A DNA stretch of 64,000 bases, taken from Sternotherus odoratus. Lineage: Eukaryota; Chordata; Testudines; Kinosternidae. Each line of letters opens with the position of its first letter. Position 1 is the stretch's first letter. The notes below the pieces were generated by a model that made no database searches, was not told the DNA's origin, and saw only the letters and a program-made list of their open reading frames with translations. Of the stretch, positions 1 to 11,075 are shown in pieces. Made by a program: the position numbers and the translations under genes. The DNA is taken from positions 43,242,133 through 43,306,132 of the forward strand of contig JAVMKO010000005.1 of assembly GCA_032164245.1 (NCBI GenBank). Reading direction: 5' to 3'.

Positions 1-1768
1 AATTTGCAGTATGAAGTTTCCTTTGATTGTATTCCTTTAAGCATATACATCATTACTGCAGTATTAGAGTCCCAATCATGATTGGGCCCCTACTTTCAGA
101 CAACTTTTCAGAAAAACTGAACTTTGAGCTCAATTTTTCAGTTTCCCAGCTCAATTTTTTAAGTTGGGTTTACATAAGCTTTCACCTTTTTAGTTACCTG
201 ATCAGGAAAAGAGGTTTTCCACATTTTTAGAAAGTAACTTTGTTGTCACACATATACACAAAGGAAAGTTACTGATGTGATAAATTACATAATTTCGGAG
301 ATTCCAGACTAATATTTAAATTCTCAGGCATGTTGCAACAACAGATTTTGTTTTGCATTGAATCTCAAATTTTTGGATTGCCAAAATTTATTTGGCTAAA
401 GCATGGTTATGAGGACCATGAATAATTCTGTACTGCTACAGACAAGACAACAGGAAGCAGGGCTACTGACCAATCAAATTAATTGACACAGAGTCAAGCA
501 ACAGTTTTAAGTAGCCCACAGATTATAAACTACTTTTTAAAAATGTCAGCCCTTTTCTTCCCCCAAAAAGTATTTATTACTATTTTACAACAACAGAAAT
601 ACATTTCTTGCTAAGCTGATGAGGACACGAGAACTGAAACACATTTACAACGTACAAGGGAAATTTGCACCTCTTGGATTAAAGAACCACCATCAGTGGG
701 CATTAAGGCCTTAGAATGCAGTTTCAGACATTAGCTCCCACATCCACACACCTTTGAAAGCTATGGGATAATAGCTCTCCACCAAAAGCCTAACTATACA
801 TCCAAATTGATTGGAGTTGCAAGACTTGTGAAGAAAAGCCTAGATTGGAATTTATTTTTACTGAGAAGAAATGACATACTCCTGAGAAAGAGTATCAGAC
901 AGAACCACGTCTGTATGTGTACAAACATGCAGTGTTGTAGTTGTGTTGGTCCAGGACATTAGAGACAAAGCAAGTGAAGTAAAAAAAATATTACCTCACC
1001 CAGCTTGTCTCTATGTACAAATATAACGCTTTATAATTGTGGTGTTGCACTGCAATAATTTCATAAGCTTGATGATAGCCACACAGTGTTATACTCCAAG
1101 AGGATGGAAGGGAGAAGAGGCATTACCCATATCCTCTGTGAATCCTACTTGTTAGGTAAAAGCAGGTGACATCACTATGGAACACTCTTTTGTTCAAAGG
1201 ATCATGGAAAGGTGGAGAGCACTCCTTTGACAGCTGCTCAGAACCAAAGATATAATTAAAGCTTTCACTTTGTGAAACACTCTCTTGTTCCTTGTTCAAT
1301 TGTAAATAAAGTAATTGACCCCAGGCACTACAACTATCCAGCAAGCACCCACACCAGCAATGGTACAATGCAATGGCCAGCATGGAAACTTTAAAAAAAA
1401 AAAAAAAAAAAAAGACTAAAGACCACAAGAGTCTCCTTCTTTTAAGGGTTTGTAAAATGAAAAATTCACTTTGGAGCAGAAGCTGTTCAGTATCATCAGA
1501 GCAGGGAGAGATGTTTTCAGATGGTTCCCCATTGTATCCAGACTTTTCTTTCTATTGTAATTCTAACAACATCCCCAAGAATCATTCCTCATTCCCTACC
1601 CTTCCTTGTTTTGACACTTTTTTTTTCCCATCTAGAAAGGAACCCTGCAAGTCTTGTGAATACATGTCAAAAGCACAAAAAAGTGAACCAGGAAGATTAA
1701 AAAAAGTCATCCTTTGATATGAGGAAAGCCATCTTAATCCAGAATCTGGTACTTGTGTATACACACAT
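1..1768. other. RBM6 intron, no exon recognised
   Basis: This stretch lies downstream of RBM6 exon 5 on the minus strand, so it is intron. I looked on the minus strand for the next expected RRM1 coding piece and found nothing convincing. It holds a degraded repeat tail near 930-1025 (a 'gttggtccagga' type end also seen near 39 kb) and a pure A run near 1393-1411. The short open frames here have no recognisable protein signal. Confidence 0.6.
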
Positions 1769-2865
1769 TATATATATATATATATATATATATAGATAGA
1801 GATAGAGATAGATAGATAGAGATAGAGATAGATAGATAGAGATAGAGATAGATAGATAGAGATAGATAGATAGAGATAGAGATAGATAGATAGAGATAGA
1901 GATAGATAGATAGAGATAGAGATAGATAGATAGAGATAGAGATAGATAGATAGAGATAGATAGAGAGAGATAGATAGAGATAGATAGAGATAGATAGAGA
2001 TAGAGATAGAGATAGATAGATAGAGATAGATAGAGATAGATAGAGATAGATAGAGATAGATAGAGATAGATAGAGATAGATAGAGATAGATAGAGATAGA
2101 TAGAGATAGATAGAGATAGATAGAGATAGATAGAGATAGATAGAGATAGATAGAGATAGATAGAGATAGATAGAGATAGATAGAGATAGATAGAGATAGA
2201 TAGAGATAGATAGAGATAGATAGAGATAGATAGAGATAGATAGAGATAGATAGAGATAGATAGAGATAGATAGAGATAGATAGAGATAGATAGAGATAGA
2301 TAGAGATAGATAGAGATAGATAGAGATAGATAGAGATAGATAGAGATAGATAGAGATAGATAGAGATAGATAGAGATAGATAGAGATAGATAGAGATAGA
2401 TAGAGATAGATAGAGATAGATAGAGATAGATAGAGATAGATAGAGATAGATAGAGATAGATAGAGATAGATAGAGATAGATAGAGATAGATAGAGATAGA
2501 TAGAGATAGATAGAGATAGATAGAGATAGATAGAGATAGATAGAGATAGATAGAGATAGATAGAGATAGATAGAGATAGATAGAGATAGATAGAGATAGA
2601 TAGAGATAGATAGAGATAGATAGAGATAGATAGAGATAGATAGAGATAGATAGAGATAGATAGAGATAGATAGATAGAGATAGATAGAGATAGATAGAGA
2701 TAGATAGATAGAGATAGATAGATAGAGATAGATAGATAGAGATAGATAGATAGAGATAGATAGATAGAGATAGATAGATAGAGATAGATAGATAGAGATA
2801 GATAGATAGAGATAGATAGATAGAGATAGATAGATAGAGAGATAGATAGATAGATAGATAGATAG

Positions 2866-2900
<35 letters not shown>

Positions 2901-2962
2901 GATAGATAGATAGATAGATAGATAGAGATAGATAGATAGATAGATAGATAGAGATAGATATA
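1769..2962. repeat. (TA)n plus long TAGAGATAGA tandem array
   Basis: A short (TA)n run starts near 1769 and passes into a purine-rich array. From about 2031 to 2660 the array is a perfectly regular 10-bp unit, tagagataga, repeated about 60 times without visible error. On either side the register breaks into mixed TAGA/GAGA units, and the right end is mostly TAGA. The 424-residue open frame on the minus strand, rich in Ser, Leu, Ile and Tyr, is a by-product of the repeat and not a gene. It lies in an RBM6 intron. Confidence 0.95.
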
Positions 2963-3072
2963 TATTGTAGTACATCCTAGCTATGAAACACAGGTCAAAA
3001 TGTAACAACTTTTTATATATATAAAGTTGTTACATTTTGACCTGTGTTTCATAGCTAGGATGTACTACAATA
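2963..3072. repeat. 110-bp near-perfect palindrome beside the array
   Basis: The two halves, 2963-3017 and 3018-3072, are reverse complements of each other with a single mismatched pair near the AT-rich centre (3013/3022). There is almost no spacer. The left half directly abuts the end of the tandem array. No coding content is seen. Confidence 0.93.
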
Positions 3073-3550
3073 GCGTGGGATTACAAAAATAGCAATATTT
3101 GGCAATGATGCGAGGTCTCATGAGAAGTCTATTTGTATAGAATTTTTTTCCGGAGGGCAACTGCCTCATGGTTAAGACCAATTGCCCAATAAAAGGATTT
3201 AACAGGTAACTTCTATTGGGAACAAACATTGCCCACTGTTCATATAGGTTTTGCTCCTGAAGGAGTTCATCAGACAGCTTAGCTGCTTTCTGTCACTCAC
3301 ACATAGCTAGAGCACAGATAGGTACATGTGCTTAACCTCTGAAATACCAATTCTTAACTGCTGCCATCAATCTAGAAGGCTGCAAGGAAATAGACTTAGA
3401 TGACTCAATAGGCATTTTCAGTCCATAGTACCTATGATTATGGCATCAAACAATTTAAATAAAAAGAATAAGTGAGCAACAGTCTGATAAAGGCCTTTTG
3501 ATAATCCCATCCCAGCTCCCTGAGATCAGAAGCAGTGAAAAAACTCTCAC
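3073..3550. other. RBM6 intron sequence
   Basis: Intron between exon 5 and the following exon outside the window. Moderately AT-rich, with no repeat or exon recognised. Confidence 0.5.
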
Positions 3551-3620
3551 CTGAACTATAATCTTTTAGGCGTAAGTCTTTCACAGGTGTCCCATCAGGC
3601 GCTCGGAAAGCATTGAGAAT
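3551..3620 (-). CDS. RBM6: RBM6 coding exon, RRM1 continuation
   Basis: 70-bp exon reading ILNAFRAPDGTPVKDLRLKD and on to YSS plus one base. The acceptor is a pyrimidine tract with AG just above 3620; the donor GTGAGA lies just below 3551. It encodes the first helix and second strand region of RRM1. It ends in phase 1, with one base of a Gly codon. Confidence 0.93.
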
Positions 3621-6600
3621 CTAGAGAGACAAACCAAGAGTCCACATGAATTCCAAGGCACACAACAAACCAAAGCTACTTTAGGAAGGCAAGATAGAGA
3701 GAGGAAGTAGTACAGTAAAAGCTAACACTCTCATAAGACTTCTGTTGGTTTTGGATTCCGAACTCTATTACAATTACATTACTTTTCCCCAAAGTCCCAC
3801 CAAGTTCTACTTTTTACGAACTACTTTTTAAAGAGAAACACTGTCGTTACAGCAGAATTCAGGTGCTTACATATTTAGATTTTAATGTCCTCTCCATTCA
3901 GAAAGTTTTCTTCTTAATGTGTTGCAATCACTTCTCTGGCCATTTATTAGTATTAAAATCATTGATCACTAGTTACCTTTGCGATTATTTGGGCCTTTAT
4001 TTCCTCTAACATCTCACTATCTCAGGACACAGTAAGTTCTTCATATGAGTTCTCAGGCATAATTCTCAAGAGGTCTGATCATCATAACTAAATTAAAGAG
4101 AATTATTCCAAGAGGTTCCCAGTCTGGAACTGCCATGAGATACACCCTGGGGCTGACTATTGGAGCTCTCTGGAAATAACTTTTTCTACCACTTGACAGA
4201 GGAAGGCTAGCAACCAGTGTTGGCTTGTTGACTAAGCTCAAGTGTAGTAAGAGATGTCTTTCCTATCTCTATAGGATACTATTTAAGCACCTCCCAGCTA
4301 TTGCCCATGGAGCGGCCTGCAGCTCACTTGTATACTAACTCCCTTTCCGGCTACAAGGTGAATACAGATGAAGCAATACAGGAATACAAGGCAGCCTGAA
4401 AGAAAGGGAAGTGCAAAGCCTTAGGCCCACCAGAGGCACTTACACGATCAACCTTTCTCCACCTATGAGGATGCATGAGTGTCACTTCTACATCACTCCC
4501 AGTCAAAATCTCAATAAGAAAAAAGTAGCACTGTGGTCACCCCTAAAACCTGGGATTTCCATGTGGAAAAAATCATGAGCTGGTGTAAATTGCACTCTGC
4601 CCACCTCTTGGACACAGAAGGCCCGAAAATACATTTTAGATTGGCAATTACTTGTATTTTTTGTTTAAAAAAAAGAAAAATTGCTCTTCTCTAATTTAAA
4701 ATCTCTTCAATTTTTCAGACCATGCTGGGAACTGCTTGCAACATTTGGGATATTACCCACTTTTGCTACAGATTTTGATAAATTTTGGAGGAATTAAAAA
4801 AAACCACTTACGTCATCCTTTGTGGCAGTTTCAGGCACTCCTCCTAGGCGAATGAGCTTGCTTGGTTTCACATCTTTGGGGCAGGTCCTGTAATCTTGGT
4901 CCTTGAGTTTAGAATCAAGATAGTTTTATAATTGAGACACACTTGTCCACAAGACACAAAACAGTAACAAAATAAAGCAGGGCACAATTCATAAACAGAA
5001 TGGCTCCAGTAGCCCTTTACCACAACAGTATGTTTTAGGGATGGGCAGCCATGTTGGCTGGTTGTGGCCTTTCAAACTTGGAGCTATTTCAAATGCATTT
5101 AGATTCCATAAAGAAGTTTCAATCTAGTCCCAGTAAATACTTGTCTACGTGCTATATCATTCAGAATAACCCTATGTCACTCCTAAGAAGTGTCCAAACT
5201 CCTGAAAAAATCATGGGCCCTAAAAGATTTTAAAGAGTGGGACAAGCCCACATACAGTTTTGTTACGCTTCCAAAAGCAGGAGATATTTGGAAATTTTAA
5301 GAAATAGCTTGAACTATTTCTTTTGATATTACTTTGGACTAAGTTAAATGTGTGGTGTAGAGGGAATGAGGGGGGTAGAAAATTAGAGGATGAGGAGGCA
5401 TTCAAGGAAGGTAGGCACACGGATATACAACTTCTACCCCTAGGATTTGGATGGAAATCTCCTTTGCTGCCCTGCCCCACCCCTCCTTTTTTCTTATATT
5501 TTTATTTAAAAAGGATCTGTTTTGGCTCACTCAGAGTTTTTACAAAACCACATACCTGAAGATCCTGCCTAGAATCTTTGCTGGGTTTTCCTTCTGTAAA
5601 GGACTTGCCATGCTCATAATCAAACAGCTGACTCCCTGGCAGTCGGTGATCTACATCTCTGTACTCAATGTTTCTGTAATCAGTATCTTGTCTTCCGAGG
5701 AAATCCAGACCACCTTCGCCCTTTAGCACGAGACTAGAATCTGATCTTTGATGTTCAGTACCAGAAAGTTGCTGCTCGTTTGCAAAGGTCTGAGGTTGAT
5801 CATCTCGGTCTTGAAGAGGCCCACAGCTATTCTGGAAATCTGGTGAAGACTCAACTTCAAGACCCACTCCAAGGGACTCTTCTCCTCTGGTTCTTGTCTC
5901 TGAATGCTGAAACTCTCCTTTCTGGATGCCAAAGGGAGATCTGTCCAGAATGAGTTCACGTGTGGACTGTTCTCTCTTGTTTGTGCTTAAGGCAGATCGC
6001 TCTCTGTCTGTTAAAGGTACAGTAGACTGACTGCGCCTAAAATCTATAAGATTCTGATCCACAGGGGGAATCTCCCTGTCTGTAAAGTCTCTGCCCCTAA
6101 AATCCTGATCAGATCGAGACTTGTGCCTATTTCTGAAATCTGAAGGTGGTGTCTCCCTGTCCCTAAAGTCCAAATCAGAGGTACTCATGCCCCTGAAGTC
6201 CACGTCAGGTACATCCCTGTTTCTAAAATCTGAATAGGAATGCTCTCTGCCCCTATAGTGTAACTCAGGCACGTCCCTTGCCCTAAAGTCTGAATGGGCT
6301 CCATCTCTACCTCTAAAGTCCAGATCAAATGAACCCCTGCTCCTGAAGTCTGATGGGAGGTCCTCTCTGCCTCTATAGTCCACAGTATGCGCTTCCCTGT
6401 CCCTGTAGCTCATACGGCTTGCCTCCCTATTTCTATAATCCATAGACGGAACATCCCCACCCCTGAAGTCCGTAGACTGCTCCTCACTATCTTGGAACTC
6501 TCCAGAGTACATCTCCCTGCCCCTAAACTCGGAAGAGGGTGGTTCCCGCCCCCTAAATTCTGAAGAGGGTGGTTCCCGGCCCCTGAAGTTCAACTGTGAA

Positions 6601-9600
6601 TCGTCTCTGTTCTGAAAGTCAGAAGGTAGGAAGTTTCTGCCCCTGAAATCATGATGACCCTCCCCACCTCTGAAATTACTCCGTGATCCATCTCTAGCTC
6701 CGTGGGTGAAAGAAGCTTCCTCTCTGTTGGCAAACTGAGGATTGAGAAGGCCTGAGAGTGCCTGGATATCAAAAGGAAGTGATTCTCTGCCAGAGAAGTT
6801 GCTAGAGTGTCTTTCTTGAGCAAGATTATCAAGGGAAGGAGGGTATTCCCTGTTCCACCCGGGAGCAAACCTTTCTTCTTGGCTCCCACTGTAGAAATAA
6901 AGACAGTATTATTCATAACGTGCTTAGAGCCTGAACTCTACAGTGAAGCACATTCTTCTCTAAGCTCTAAGAGCCACAGAAGGCATTGACGTTTGGCAGT
7001 TTAAGGTGAGGCAGCATGCGACAGATGTGAAATAGTAAACTTGCGTGCTCCCATTTCATCACAATTTCCAGAAGCACTCAACAAGGAAAACCTGCAATAT
7101 TAATGGTAGCAATCCACATAGCCCTGCACCATACGCAACTAGGGACCCAGGTGAGGCTCCCTGAAAGGGTGTATTTTCTTAAGCATCGCTAGCCCCATTC
7201 TGGAGGGATCCATTTTTGCTTTGGTTCTCATAGCGCTGATATGAATGGTTAACTTACTAAATGGTCATGAGGTGGAGGCTACCTGTCATCTCCATTAGTA
7301 TGATATGCAACAACAGTTTTTCCTCTTTGCTAGGGCCTTATGTTGCAAGATCCTGAGCACTCTCAATTCACGCCGACTTCAATGAGAGTTGGGAGTGCTC
7401 AGAGGTTCCTAAGAACAGGCCAAGTGTTCAAAACTGTGTAGCTTGGTTGAGTTATATTAGTTCCCCAGTTATGGCACCTAATTTATGTTGCTAAAGCCAT
7501 GGGTTCTAATTCTCTATGCACAGTGAGACTCAAAGAGGTTTTTTCTGAAGAGATAGGTTTCAGAGTGGTTGTCATGTTAGTCTGTATCAGCAAAAACAAT
7601 GAGGACTCCTTGTGGCACCTTAGAGACTAACAAATTTATTTGGGCATAAACTTTTGTAGGCTAAAACCCACTTCTCCAGATGTATGAAGTGAAAAATACA
7701 GTAAGCAGTATAAATATTACAGCACATGAAAAGATGGGAGTTACCTTATCAAGTGGGGGGGTCAGTGCTAACAAGGCCAATTCAACTGCGGTGGCAGTGG
7801 CCTATTCTCAACAGTTGACAAGAAGGGGTTAATATCAAGAGAAGGAAAATTACTTTTTGTAGTGCTAACGAGGACAATGCAATCAAAGTGGACATAACCC
7901 ATTTCCAATAATTGAGAAGAAGGTATGAGTATCAGCAAAGGGAAAATTACTTTTTGTAGCGATCCATCCACTCCCTGTTTCTATTCAGGCCTAATTTGAT
8001 GGTGCCCAGTTTGCAAATTAATTCCAGGTCTGCAGTTTCTCATTAAAGTCTGTTTTTGAAGGTTTTTTTGTTGAAGAATTGTCAGTTTTAAGTCTGTTAT
8101 TGTCCAGGGAGACTGAAGTGCTCTCCTTCTGGGAGTGGATGGGTCACGACTTGTTAGACTCCTCGATAAGACTTCTCATGGTTTTTTTCTCAAGAGGTAT
8201 TTTCATAACCAATAGGTTCTATGGGGATGGAGCAATCTGTCTCATTTTAGCCAAATCTGACTCCCACACATTTTTTAAAATCTTAAAAGGTAAACAAGTA
8301 AACAGAAAACAGTAAGTCAGTAGACACCTCTTCTTTGGCAATCTTAGCAAATCAAGTTCACCTTAAAGTAACAGAAGTATTCACGCATGGACATGTGAGA
8401 TGACATTCGAATTTAGTCAAACTGTCTGAATATATTGAAAGCAGTAATGCAAAACAAGGATTATAACTTGGATCAAGGGGAAATAAATAATTCTCCAACA
8501 CTTGAAAGAATGATGCTGGTTAATTTTCGACTGGGAAAAAAACCACCAGAAAAGCACTATCATCTAGAATCAGCCAGAAAAGTATTAGTTCAAGGGTAAA
8601 ATAAAATCACATAGAGATACTTATATATAAATCACTAGCACAAATACCCGGCGTTGCTCGGGTCAGTTGGAGGGGGGGGGGGAAGAGAGCTGAGCGAGTG
8701 GGGGGGGTCCGTTGGAGTGGCGGGAGGGGGGGGGGGGAGATTTTAAAAAATTTCGATTCTTACCTGAGGGGGGAGAGAGCTGAGCGAGTGCGGGGGCCGT
8801 TGGAGGGCGGTATTATTACATCATAACTATGTCACAGACAACAGCAGCTGTTAAGCTGCTGCCCAGCTGATGTTAATGGGCTTTAAAGAATTTCACCCCT
8901 AGGGTTTGAAATTTGAAAAATTTTCGATTCTTAACCTGATTAGGACCCTAAAGCCTATAACTGTACCAAATTTCAAGTCTCTAGCTCAAACGGTGTGGAA
9001 GGAGTAAGGGGACGTACATACACGCATACACTATTTGACTTTTATATTTATAGATAAGGAGGGAAACGATTTCTTGGCAATCTCTACTTGTTACTGATTC
9101 AAACAGCAGAACTATTCTCATTACCTCAGAACCCTGAGGGGTAAATTTCTGTTGAGAGGAAGTACACTCGTCAGATTAATTTCAGAGGGACACTGGCTGG
9201 ACAAATAAGCAAGTTAACAAGGCTAACAAAAGAACTAAATACTAGTGATTAAACAGTGAAATAGCCTAGCTCCTGATACCTCTCTTTTTCTAATCCCAGT
9301 GTCCCAATATCAGCATAGCATCTAATGGACAGCCAAAGGCAAGCAAGTGAAACATTCCATTGTGTTGGTACTTCTCGTTTGAGTGTAAGGACCATTACAA
9401 CTACATTCGTAAGTGTCTCGCTATTGTACATTTCACATTCTGAGCTGTACTCCGTCACATTTCTCTCTCAATAGTGTGGAAGTAGCCTAAACATTCGCTA
9501 CAAACAAGCAACCTTAAAGGTCATGAAGTTGCAGACATGTTTGAAACTAAGAAATGTGAAACCAAGATCCAACAGGATCCACATAATAATCTTTAAAAAT

Positions 9601-10018
9601 TCCTTAACAGCATCTAGAGTCAAAGTTAGGTGCATATTAACACCTTAGCTAACAATGGCTACATTAAATATAAGTGCATGTTAAGCAAAGGGACACGGAG
9701 GAGAAGCAGAAATACTAAAATCCGCTATCTTCGCAGAAGAAATAACTTGCAGGAATTTACAGGATGCTGGAACATTGCGTGTGGTAGAAAACAGGCAGTT
9801 TAAGCCACTAAGAATAGCTCCACAGTGGTCATACAGCTCACCCAAACCCAGTTTCACAATAGCAAGATGTATAGTAAGTAATGACAAACAGGGAAGGGAG
9901 CCCCATAGACCCATTACTTTCAACATTTCACATAAGAGCCTTGAAATATGAACTCCAAATCCAAATGCTTACCGGAAAGGGCCCATTCTGTTGGCCGGCC
10001 GAGGGTCTCCCCACATCT
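3551..10018 (-). CDS. RBM6: RBM6, RNA-binding motif protein 6 (5' part, four coding exons)
   Basis: RBM6 is a nuclear RNA-binding protein of the RBM5/RBM6/RBM10 family that acts in alternative splicing. Joining 9973-10018, 5556-6888, 4812-4901 and 3551-3620 on the minus strand gives one open frame with GT-AG introns whose phases all agree. The protein begins MWGDPRPANRMGPFR, then has a Gly/Pro region, a long run of about ten-residue repeats built on DFRGRD/E, an acidic Ser/Gln-rich part ending LDFLGRQDTDYR, and the start of the first RRM (KLIRLGGVPETATKDD, ILNAFR). These match the known N-terminal layout of vertebrate RBM6. The remaining domains (rest of RRM1, RanBP2-type zinc finger, RRM2, OCRE, C2H2 finger, G-patch) lie beyond base 1. 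MON1A is the divergent neighbour, as in other tetrapods. Confidence 0.96.
4812..4901 (-). CDS. RBM6: RBM6 coding exon, start of RRM1
   Basis: 90-bp exon, exactly 30 codons, reading from DQDYRTCP to PETATKDD. The acceptor ends CAAG and the donor is GTAAGT. It holds RNP2-like residues (LIRLGGVP) of the first RNA recognition motif. Both junctions are in phase 0, so skipping it would keep the frame but disrupt RRM1. Confidence 0.93.
4902..5555. other. RBM6 intron
   Basis: Intron between the RRM1-start exon and the repeat exon. Its 3' splice site lies at 4902-4903 and its donor at 5554-5555, read on the minus strand. No repeat or exon recognised. Confidence 0.7.
5556..6888 (-). CDS. RBM6: RBM6 large decamer-repeat exon
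   Basis: 1333-bp exon (one base plus 444 codons), open throughout. It starts G-SQEERFAPGWNREYPPS after a TTTCTACAG acceptor and ends DSRQDLQ before GTATGT. Residues roughly 80-260 of the exon are a tandem series of about ten-residue units around DFRGRD, YRGRE or DFRNRD. The rest is acidic and polar low-complexity sequence. In other vertebrates this is the largest coding exon of RBM6, and the repeat region is specific to RBM6 rather than RBM5 or RBM10. A computed start at 6593 is an internal TTG and should be ignored; the frame runs on to 6888. Confidence 0.96.
6050..6660 (-). repeat. Coding minisatellite of RBM6 decamers
   Basis: Units of about 30 bp encoding DFRGRD/E-xxxx style decamers are repeated some 18-20 times, with substitutions that mostly keep Arg, Gly, Asp and Phe/Tyr. 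Two adjacent units near 6530-6590 (EFRGREPPSS) are nearly identical in DNA, which suggests a recent unit duplication. Confidence 0.85.
7550..8130 (-). mobile_element. Penelope-like element 3' end, degraded
   Basis: Begins with 'tttcagagtggttgtcatg', followed by 'gcaccttagagactaacaaa' and 'aacccacttctccagatg', the tail shared with several other copies in this window. It continues into a diverged form of the coding end seen better at 10.1-11.1 kb. All frames are broken. It lies in RBM6 intron 2. Confidence 0.6.
8631..9056 (+). mobile_element. Probable RTE-type LINE or SINE 3' fragment
   Basis: Contains the core 'acccggcgttgctcgggt' and ends in an AT-rich stretch after 'cgtacatacacgcataca'. This resembles the 3' part of RTE-like non-LTR elements and their SINEs. 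G-rich runs at 8671-8740 lie inside. I cannot name the family without a repeat library. Confidence 0.4.
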
Positions 10019-10084
10019 TTCCCTGTCTGGTGGACTTCCAAAGATGGATAAATTCCTTCCACAAACAATGACAGACAGCAGATC
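9973..10084 (-). CDS. RBM6: RBM6 exon 2 with start codon
   Basis: The ATG is at 10016-10018 on the minus strand in the context aagATGTGGGG. 46 coding bases follow (MWGDPRPANRMGPF plus one base short of Arg) to a GTAAGC donor below 9973. The exon's 5' edge is set by the acceptor CCACCACAG, so 10019-10084 is 5' UTR. The split Arg codon completes correctly with the first base of the large exon. The first residues match the conserved RBM6 start. Confidence 0.93.
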
Positions 10085-10122
10085 CTGTGGTGGAAATAGC
10101 ATGACAATAAGCTTGTAAATAA

Positions 10123-11075
10123 GACGAGGAAGACTTTGTAGCACCTTAGAGACTAACCAGTTTATTTCAGCATAAGCTTTCGTGGGCTATAGCCCACTTC
10201 ATCGGATGCATAGAATGGAACAGAAGTAGGATGCATTTATACACACAAAGAAAAATAATAATAAAAAAAGGTTGTACATTAGCATACCAATTCTAAGAGG
10301 CTCTTTAATATGGATGGGCCATTATCAGCAGGAGAAAAAAATACCTTTTGAAATGGATTTCTGTGTCTGGAAGGAGATAACACCTATTGAAGGTAAATTA
10401 ACTAGGGAAATGCAATCAATTACTGTAATAAGAGAACCATTCGCAAGTTCTGTTTAGCCCTTGGTTTATTGTGTCCAATTTGAAAATTAATTCCAGTTCC
10501 TCAGTTTCTCATTGGAGTCTATTTTGGAAGTTTTTCTGTTTCAAAACTGACACCATCAAGTCTTTATGGAATGGCCAGGAAGACTGAAGTGTTCTCCTAT
10601 TGGTTTTTGAATGTTATGATTCCTGATGTCAGATTTGTGTCCATTTATTCTTTTGTGTAGAGACTTGCTGGCACATGATGGCATATATCACATTGGTCGA
10701 TGTGCAGGTGAATGAGCCTCTGATGGTGTGGCTGATGTGATTAGGTCCTATGATGGTATCAGTTGAATGGATAGGAGGACAGAGTTGGTATTGGGCTTTG
10801 TTACAAGGATAGGTACCTGGGTTAGTGTTTTTGTTGTGTGGTGTGCAGTTGCTGGTGAGTATTTGTTTCAGGTTGGGAGGCTGTCTGTAAGCAAGGACTG
10901 GTCTGTCTCCCAAGATTTGTGAGAGTGAGGGATCATCTTTCAGGATAGGTTGTAGGTCTTTGATGATGCGTTGGAGAGGCTTAAGTTGGGGGCTGAAGGT
11001 GAGACAGCTAATGGTGTTCTGTTTTTGTCTTTGTTGGGACTGTCCTGTAGCAGGTGGCTTGTAGACATAAGCTTG
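10123..11075 (-). mobile_element. Penelope-like element, GIY-YIG coding end and 3' tail
   Basis: Read on the minus strand, 10629-10913 gives ILGDRPVLAYRQPPNLKQIL, a short Cys-containing linker and CTSTNVIYAIMCQQ. After a small deletion the lower part continues as RINGHKSDIRNHN and EHFSLPGHSIKDL. This is the layout of the C-terminal GIY-YIG endonuclease region of Penelope-like retroelements. The 3' end at 10123-10210 is the 'gcaccttagagactaacc' to 'cacttcatcggatgca' tail. There is no reverse transcriptase part, so this is a 5'-truncated dead copy. It lies in RBM6 intron 1. Confidence 0.75.

Noticed and set aside
1791..2960. A regular repeat array that might be taken for CRISPR
   Set aside because: The unit is 10 bp with no spacers, in a vertebrate intron. 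It is a minisatellite.
1734..3008. A 424-residue open frame rich in Ser/Leu/Ile/Tyr on the minus strand
   Set aside because: It is the translation of the 10-bp tandem array and the adjoining palindrome, not a gene.
6590..6916. A 108-residue minus-strand frame over the 5' part of the RBM6 repeat exon
   Set aside because: It is a shadow in another frame; the RBM6 frame runs through the same DNA and matches the known protein.
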